Assembly (NCBI GenBank): GCA_018660405.1
Contig: JABJKL010000207.1
Coordinates: forward strand, 1-17,447
Reading direction: 5' to 3'
From: Pseudomonadota bacterium
GTDB lineage: Bacteria > Pseudomonadota > Gammaproteobacteria > Arenicellales > Arenicellaceae
DNA length: 17,447 bases
Part shown: one piece after another, positions 14,522 through 17,447 of the stretch
Numbering within the stretch: position 1 is the stretch's first letter
How the letters are laid out: each line of letters opens with the position of its first letter
Notes under the pieces: generated by a model
Told to the model about the DNA's origin: nothing
What the model saw: only the letters and a program-made list of their open reading frames with translations
The model's database searches: none
Made by a program: the position numbers and the translations under genes

Positions 14522-15586
14522 ATGACTCCTGCGATGCCCTCAAAACGACAATTTAGCGCCAACGATGTAAGCCTTGCGGTGATGAACTACAATGGTGAAG
14601 ATAAGCTTACCGGCTTATTTCAGTCCATTGCAAAATTAGTGAACCCGGTGGGCGAAGTCTTGATGATAGACGATGGCTCACGGGATGACAGTGTCGGGCT
14701 TGTGTGCAAGGGCTGGCCAGCAACGCGGGTTATTGAGTTGGGGGTCAACAGCGGAGGTGTGCTCAACAAGGTTCGAAACAGGGCGTTTAGTGAAGCCACC
14801 AGGTCACTCGTTTTTATTGTCGATAATGATGTTGAGTTGAAACCCAATTGTGTTGAGGAACTTATCGCCGTATTTAATCAGTATCCAGAAGCCGCTGCGT
14901 GCCTCACTCGTGCGGTACATTGGGATGACCAAACGAGCATCTATCAAGATGGTCAAATACTGCATTATGTGGGCGCTTCTCCGAACACAAATCGTGACGC
15001 CCACATCGATGAAGTTGACGATGAACCGCGAGTCAGCATTGGCTGGGGCGTTCAAATGATCGATAAACAGCGTGCTGCAGAAGTTTCTTTTTTTAACGAG
15101 GCGTATATCTTAGGCTGGGGCGATGACGGCGAAATAAACCATAAACTGAATCTTTACGGCTATAAGTGCTATCAAGTGCCCAAAGCGGTGGTTGTTCACA
15201 AGCGTTTCGAAAGCTCCAAGCGTTATCTGGCCGCAGTACAGAACCGATTGCGTTTTATCGCAGAGATGTATCGCCTGCGCACCATAGTGTTGGCACTACC
15301 AGCGTTAATTGCGTACGAGGCATCATTAGTCGCTTTCTTGGTGATGAAAGGTGGTATGTCGGACTACTGGACGGGTTGGAAAGTGTTTTTTCGGGATTTT
15401 AGCGATATACGCCGGGTTCGCCGTGAGATACAAGCTTACCGAAAATTACCCGATAACCAGGTGATGGCTTCGGGAGATATTTTTGTCTACTCTGATTACG
15501 TTAATAACAAGATCTTGATGACCGGTTACAAAGCGCTTAACTGTTTTTTAAATATCTATTGGCGGATCATTAGAAAGTTCGTATGA
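14522..15586 (+). CDS. Family 2 glycosyltransferase
   Basis: A 354-residue GT-A enzyme that would transfer a sugar from a nucleotide donor to a growing glycan on the cytoplasmic face. It shows MIDDGSRDDS (Asp50-Asp51), the metal-binding DND motif (101-103) in FIVDNDVELKP, and a GWGDDGEINHKL acidic region followed by VVVHKRFESSKRY, as in rhamnosyltransferase-like GT2 enzymes. A hydrophobic stretch (TIVLALPALIAYEASLVAFL, about 259-278) suggests membrane attachment. ATG 14522 is chosen; GTG 14519 and ATG 14534 are alternatives. It starts 14 bp after the preceding gene and is probably in the same operon. Donor and acceptor sugars cannot be told. Confidence 0.88.
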   Translation: MTPAMPSKRQFSANDVSLAVMNYNGEDKLTGLFQSIAKLVNPVGEVLMIDDGSRDDSVGLVCKGWPATRVIELGVNSGGVLNKVRNRAFSEATRSLVFIVDNDVELKPNCVEELIAVFNQYPEAAACLTRAVHWDDQTSIYQDGQILHYVGASPNTNRDAHIDEVDDEPRVSIGWGVQMIDKQRAAEVSFFNEAYILGWGDDGEINHKLNLYGYKCYQVPKAVVVHKRFESSKRYLAAVQNRLRFIAEMYRLRTIVLALPALIAYEASLVAFLVMKGGMSDYWTGWKVFFRDFSDIRRVRREIQAYRKLPDNQVMASGDIFVYSDYVNNKILMTGYKALNCFLNIYWRIIRKFV

Positions 15587-15623
15587 ACGATTTCTAACGG
15601 GAAAACATCTCGCTCATAAAATG

Positions 15624-15689
15624 CCTGTACAATACCGGTAAAACACCAGTGCAATACCAACACACCGCCAGTACAACGCCCAATCAAGC
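15624..15689 (+). repeat. Three repeats with an exact 22-bp period upstream of the acyltransferase gene
   Basis: The 13-bp boxes CCTGTACAATACC (15624-15636), CCAGTGCAATACC (15646-15658) and CCAGTACAACGCC (15668-15680) recur every 22 bp, separated by 9-bp spacers of less similar sequence. Two helical turns would place them on the same DNA face. They sit in the 128-bp gap between the GT2 and acyltransferase genes, 26 bp before the latter's start. They could be operator sites or a decayed tandem duplication. Confidence 0.7.
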
Positions 15690-15714
15690 GAACAACAGAT
15701 AACAGAAATAAAAA

Positions 15715-16479
15715 GTGAAAGAGTACCAAACACAAGGCACTACTCGCTTACAGGGCGCGTTGACGGACGAATCTACGTCGTCGGTGAGCAAATATCAGGA
15801 TATCAACGTCGGAAACCGGCGGAAGGGTAGCTTGATCGCGTACGAGCTCTACACCATGTTCCTTATGCCCTTGCCCGGTGCTATCGGCTATTTACTGCGA
15901 AAAATGTGCCTTAAACGGCTTCTGGGTGCCTGTGGTAGCGGTTTGATCATGGGCCGTGGTGTGACGATTAGGCACCCGGCCAAAATTCGTCTTGGCAGCA
16001 ATGTGGCGGTCGATGATTATGCGGTACTGGATGCAAAGGGAGAATCCAATAGCGGCATCAGTTTGGGCGACAATGTGATGCTTGGGCGAAATACCGTTCT
16101 AAGCTGTAAAGACGGCGACATTATTATCGGTAACAATAGCAATGTTGCGCAGTCTTGTTTTATACAGTCGGCCAGTAAAGTGACCGTTGGTGAAAAAGTG
16201 CTGTTCGGAGCGTACTGCTATCTGATTGGTGGTGGTGACCATAAAAGTGAATCAACCGAACTCCCGATTATGGATCAAGGGCAAACAATTAAAGGAATAA
16301 ACATAGGCAATAACAGTTGGTTAGGAGCTTCTATTAATGTGTTGGACGGTGTCAATATTGGGCGAGATTCGATCGTCGGCAGTGGTTCTGTTGTCACTCG
16401 CGACGTGGAAGAATACACCGTTGTTGTCGGGGTGCCGGCGCAGAAAAAAAAGGACAGAAGAAAAAAGACAGGCCCATGA
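15715..16479 (+). CDS. Hexapeptide-repeat (left-handed beta-helix) acyltransferase
   Basis: A 254-residue acetyl- or acyltransferase of the LbH family, likely modifying a sugar hydroxyl or amino group of the cluster's product. Residues about 38-72 include a hydrophobic stretch (AYELYTMFLMPLPGAIGYLL); hexapeptide repeats follow from about 75 to 240 (for example IRLGSNVAVDDYAVLD, INIGNNSWLGASINVLDGVNIG). GGGDHKSES near 177 carries a His in the place of the catalytic histidine of related enzymes, and the repeat domain closes with GSVVTRDVEEYTVVVGVPA. The C-terminus is very Lys/Arg-rich. The start is GTG 15715, with no clear Shine-Dalgarno. Its TGA overlaps the next ATG by 4 bp. Substrate is unknown. 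Confidence 0.85.
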   Translation: MKEYQTQGTTRLQGALTDESTSSVSKYQDINVGNRRKGSLIAYELYTMFLMPLPGAIGYLLRKMCLKRLLGACGSGLIMGRGVTIRHPAKIRLGSNVAVDDYAVLDAKGESNSGISLGDNVMLGRNTVLSCKDGDIIIGNNSNVAQSCFIQSASKVTVGEKVLFGAYCYLIGGGDHKSESTELPIMDQGQTIKGINIGNNSWLGASINVLDGVNIGRDSIVGSGSVVTRDVEEYTVVVGVPAQKKKDRRKKTGP

Positions 16480-17318
16480 GCGTTGAAGCATTTTATCAAG
16501 CAGCCGAGCCTAATGAATACCAGCAGAGCTTGCTCGGTTTGTATAACAAGTCGATCCTCAAGCAAGCCAAGTTTGCCGCGATAAACAAATATTTAGCGTC
16601 GACCGAAACCTGTCGATGTTTGGATGTTGGTGCAGACAACGGGGTGTTAAGTTATTTATTGCGCAAAAAGGGTGGTGACTGGAGCAGTGCTGATCTGGAG
16701 CCTTCGGTCGTTGCGAGCATCCAACAAATGGTCGGAAATCAGGTCGAATTATTCGATGGCGGGCGCACACAATACGCCGATCAGACTTTTGATATTGTGG
16801 TAATTATTGATTTTTTAGAGCACATCGAAGATGACCGCGCTTTTTTAGCCGAGTTAAACCGAATTATGAAGCCAGGCGGGCAATTGATCATTAATGTGCC
16901 GCATTTCCGCAAGAACTCGTGGATCAGAAAATTAAGGCTCGCCTGCGGCCTTAGCGATGAAAAGCATGGGCATGTCAGGCCTGGATATAACTTGCTATCG
17001 TTACAGGGAGTCTGTAACGATTATTTTGAGATTACAGCGAGCCATACCTATTCGAAGTTTTTTGTTGAGCTCTATGATGTATTCATTAGCTTGTTGTTTG
17101 AACGAATGGCTAAAGGGGGTGGCGGTCAGAGTAATGAAACTAACAACGAAACCAGCAAGGGCGTCGTGGTAACCGGAGATGACCTCAACAAACACCGAAA
17201 GAAGTTTAAATTGTTTAGCGTGATCTATCCTTTTGTATGGTCACTGGCGCAATTCGACAAACTACTGTTCTGGACCCAGGGACACAGCTTGATCGTAATG
17301 GCGCGTAAACCAGTTTAG
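16476..17318 (+). CDS. Class I SAM-dependent methyltransferase
   Basis: A 280-residue Rossmann-fold methyltransferase of the Methyltransf_11/23 type. Motif I is CLDVGADNG (48-56); DIVVIIDFLEHIEDD (106-120) and the post-motif MKPGGQLIINVPH (131-143) are typical. The C-terminal part (about 180-280) is less conserved, with a hydrophobic stretch near residue 190 and another at 245-258, and a Gly/Asn-rich low-complexity insert (GGGGQSNETNNETS). The ATGA overlap with the acyltransferase gene points to coupled translation. In this context it probably methylates a sugar or lipid-linked intermediate, but this is inferred from neighbours. Confidence 0.83.
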   Translation: MSVEAFYQAAEPNEYQQSLLGLYNKSILKQAKFAAINKYLASTETCRCLDVGADNGVLSYLLRKKGGDWSSADLEPSVVASIQQMVGNQVELFDGGRTQYADQTFDIVVIIDFLEHIEDDRAFLAELNRIMKPGGQLIINVPHFRKNSWIRKLRLACGLSDEKHGHVRPGYNLLSLQGVCNDYFEITASHTYSKFFVELYDVFISLLFERMAKGGGGQSNETNNETSKGVVVTGDDLNKHRKKFKLFSVIYPFVWSLAQFDKLLFWTQGHSLIVMARKPV

Positions 17319-17333
17319 AACAATACACAAATC

Positions 17334-17447
17334 ATGAAGATTGCGATTACCGGCGCGACCGGGTTTTTAGGTTCAAACCTAAGCCGGGCCCTCCAGCAAG
17401 CCGGGCATACAATTCACGCTTTAGTGCGCGATGAAGCAAAAATGAAA
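17334..17447 (+). CDS. NAD-dependent epimerase/dehydratase (5' part, cut by window edge)
   Basis: Thirty-eight codons are visible, beginning MKIAITGATGFLGSNLSRAL. The GATGFLG glycine motif is the NAD(P)-binding site of the extended SDR family (sugar-nucleotide epimerases and dehydratases). It starts 16 nt after the methyltransferase stop on the same strand, so it is likely part of the same cluster. The catalytic Ser/Thr-Tyr-Lys region lies beyond the edge, so the reaction cannot be assigned. Confidence 0.8.
   Translation, partial: MKIAITGATGFLGSNLSRALQQAGHTIHALVRDEAKMK

Noticed and set aside
1..17447. tRNA or rRNA genes, CRISPR array, insertion sequence, toxin-antitoxin or phage genes
   Set aside because: Looked for on both strands; no cloverleaf tRNA, regularly spaced identical repeats, transposase or phage-like protein was recognised. 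The three-way junction at 3123-3404 is far too large and long-stemmed to be a tRNA.

Overview
This window looks like a chromosomal segment of a gammaproteobacterium. The first two thirds hold, all on the plus strand, the conserved housekeeping run cysE, iscA, ndk, rlmN, pilF, rodZ, hisS, yfgM, bamB, der, a gene order typical of that class. The genus cannot be fixed from the sequence alone.

Layout. Positions 1-63 may be the 3' end of an upstream gene. From 164 to 1264 lie cysE (serine acetyltransferase) and a lone A-type Fe-S carrier whose three cysteines sit exactly where they do in IscA. From 1530 to 5190 come ndk, rlmN, pilF and rodZ. From 5215 to 10114 come hisS, yfgM, bamB and der. Two expected blocks are missing here: most of the isc operon (iscR, iscS, iscU, hscB, hscA, fdx) between cysE and ndk, and ispG between rodZ and hisS. 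A small YdjM-like membrane protein gene (10074-10595, minus strand) converges on der and overlaps its end.

From 10708 to the right edge is a plus-strand surface-glycan or glycolipid cluster. It holds a 950-residue protein in which a GT4 glycosyltransferase is fused to a GlpD-like flavoprotein, an LPG_synthase_TM/UPF0104 membrane protein, a GT2 glycosyltransferase, a hexapeptide-repeat acyltransferase, a SAM methyltransferase, and the start of an NAD-dependent epimerase/dehydratase. Two ATGA stop/start overlaps (13557-13560 and 16476-16479) argue for coupled translation. Inferred roles are sugar transfer, lipid-linked intermediate handling, and acyl and methyl decoration of one product. The product cannot be named.

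The most unusual non-coding structure is at 3123-3404, between rlmN and pilF. It is a 282-bp element with three nested, nearly perfect inverted repeats that fold exactly into a three-way junction. Its two hairpin loops are about 70% identical inverted copies of each other, and its outer arm includes the last codons of rlmN. Three other gaps contain short tandem repeats: 13-bp units after ndk, 11-bp units before yfgM, and 22-bp-period units before the acyltransferase gene. No rRNA, tRNA, CRISPR array, insertion sequence or transposase gene was seen.
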